A stretch of DNA of 64,000 bases, taken from contig NZ_AP025158.1 in assembly GCF_019974155.1 (NCBI RefSeq), positions 1,302,001 through 1,366,000 of the forward strand, given 5' to 3'. The DNA is from Thermus thermophilus. Lineage in GTDB: Bacteria > Deinococcota > Deinococci > Deinococcales > Thermaceae. The notes beneath the pieces were generated by a model, which was given only the letters and a program-made list of their open reading frames with translations, ran no database searches and was not told where the DNA came from. Position numbers and translations under genes: made by a program. This document shows, in pieces, positions 63,521 through 64,000 of the stretch; position 1 is the stretch's first letter, and every line of letters starts with the position of its first letter.

Positions 63521-64000
63521 TTAAGCCTGGGCTAAGGTTTCCTCCACCCGGTGGGCGAGCTTCTCCAGGAAGCCGAAGAACATGGGCCCGTAGTGGGCGA
63601 GCTCGTCCCCGTCCGTGGCCGCCACGGGGAAGTCCCAGCCCCTCTCCCGGGCCAGGGCCCTCGCCTTCTCCAGGGGGTTTTTGCCCCAGGGCTTGGGCTC
63701 GTAGAGGAAGAGGTCCGGGGCCCTCCGCCTCACCTCCTCCAGGTCCGGGGTGAAGTAGGCCTGGGGCACGTCCAGGAAGAGGGGCCTCAGGCCCAGGTGC
63801 AGGAGGGCCTGGGCGATGTAGCTCCCCCGGCCCACGGTGATGGGCCCGCCCAGGTCCATTTCAAAGTAGACCCGGAGGGCGAAGCGGTCCTTCAGGGCGG
63901 CGTAGCGGAGGGCGAGCTCGTGGGCCAGGGCGGTGGCCCTTTCCTCCAGGTCCAGGAGGTGGCCCAGGGTGGAGAGGTTTTCCAGAATGCCGTAGGGGCT
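63521..64000 (-). CDS. Periplasmic binding protein of ABC transporter (B12/metal type), C-terminal part
   Basis: The frame is open to the window edge; at least 159 residues belong to the C-terminal lobe of a TroA/BtuF-like binding protein: NLSTLGHLLDLEERATALAH, RVYFEMDLGGPITVGRGSYI, PDLEEVRRRAPDLFLYEPKP and FFGFLEKLAHRVEETLAQA. The N-terminus and possible transporter partners lie outside the window. It resembles btuF-like proteins without the same neighbours, so its substrate is open. Confidence 0.7.
   Translation of the reverse strand, partial: SPYGILENLSTLGHLLDLEERATALAHELALRYAALKDRFALRVYFEMDLGGPITVGRGSYIAQALLHLGLRPLFLDVPQAYFTPDLEEVRRRAPDLFLYEPKPWGKNPLEKARALARERGWDFPVAATDGDELAHYGPMFFGFLEKLAHRVEETLAQA

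Overview
The window is chromosomal DNA of a Thermus species. The evidence is the very high GC content, strong G/C third-position bias, many genes with a -10 hexamer 6-7 bases before the start codon (leaderless mRNAs), and proteins that read like their T. thermophilus and T. aquaticus counterparts (PyrR, Lon, LepA, MetY, an aqualysin I precursor). No rRNA and no CRISPR array is present.

Layout. 1-3.7 kb: end of holA, a frameshifted pmbA/tldE gene, a D-2-hydroxyacid dehydrogenase and a TauE/SafE exporter. 3.7-8.9 kb: pyrimidine cluster with a complete attenuation leader (promoter, PyrR-binding hairpin, 29-codon leader peptide, terminator), then pyrR-pyrB-bbc-PIN-pyrC-Uma2, with pyrD converging from the other strand. 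9-13.1 kb: lipoprotein, lon and an HtrA-like protease. 13.1-20.4 kb: an accessory, partly AT-rich island in which four insertion sequences (IS) have landed within 6 kb. Two of them split an aqualysin gene and one splits a gene for a small secreted Cys-containing peptide. Removing each IS plus one target duplication restores intact genes of 513 and 99 codons. Between them lies an intact CPBP intramembrane protease gene. I propose this as a candidate, bacteriocin-like peptide/CPBP/subtilase locus.

20.4-30 kb: S58 peptidase, aldolase/dehydrogenase/SDR/SufE operon, then a SAM-I riboswitch with terminator that is cut off from metY-metX by an IS630-type element inserted after the fourth codon start of metY. 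30-36 kb: serine hydrolases, gamma-glutamyltransferase, a DtxR/MntR regulator, a truncated threonine aldolase, and an SDR with a PfmR-type operator. 36.3-39.6 kb: a B12 uptake operon (btuFCD plus one unknown gene) under a cobalamin riboswitch. 39.6-41.1 kb: a decayed membrane-protein gene carrying an IS remnant.

41.1-49.8 kb: lepA, orphan histidine kinase, serine dehydratase beta subunit, a large membrane protein, a DapA-like aldolase, a LEA-type lipoprotein, cytidine deaminase and a CNNM/CorC transporter. 49.9-57.8 kb: a MarR-controlled RND efflux operon with two consecutive TolC-like genes. 58-64 kb: aconitase, tRNA-Leu(TAA), an LCP-family protein, a divergent S8 lipoprotein protease and the end of a B12/metal-type binding protein.
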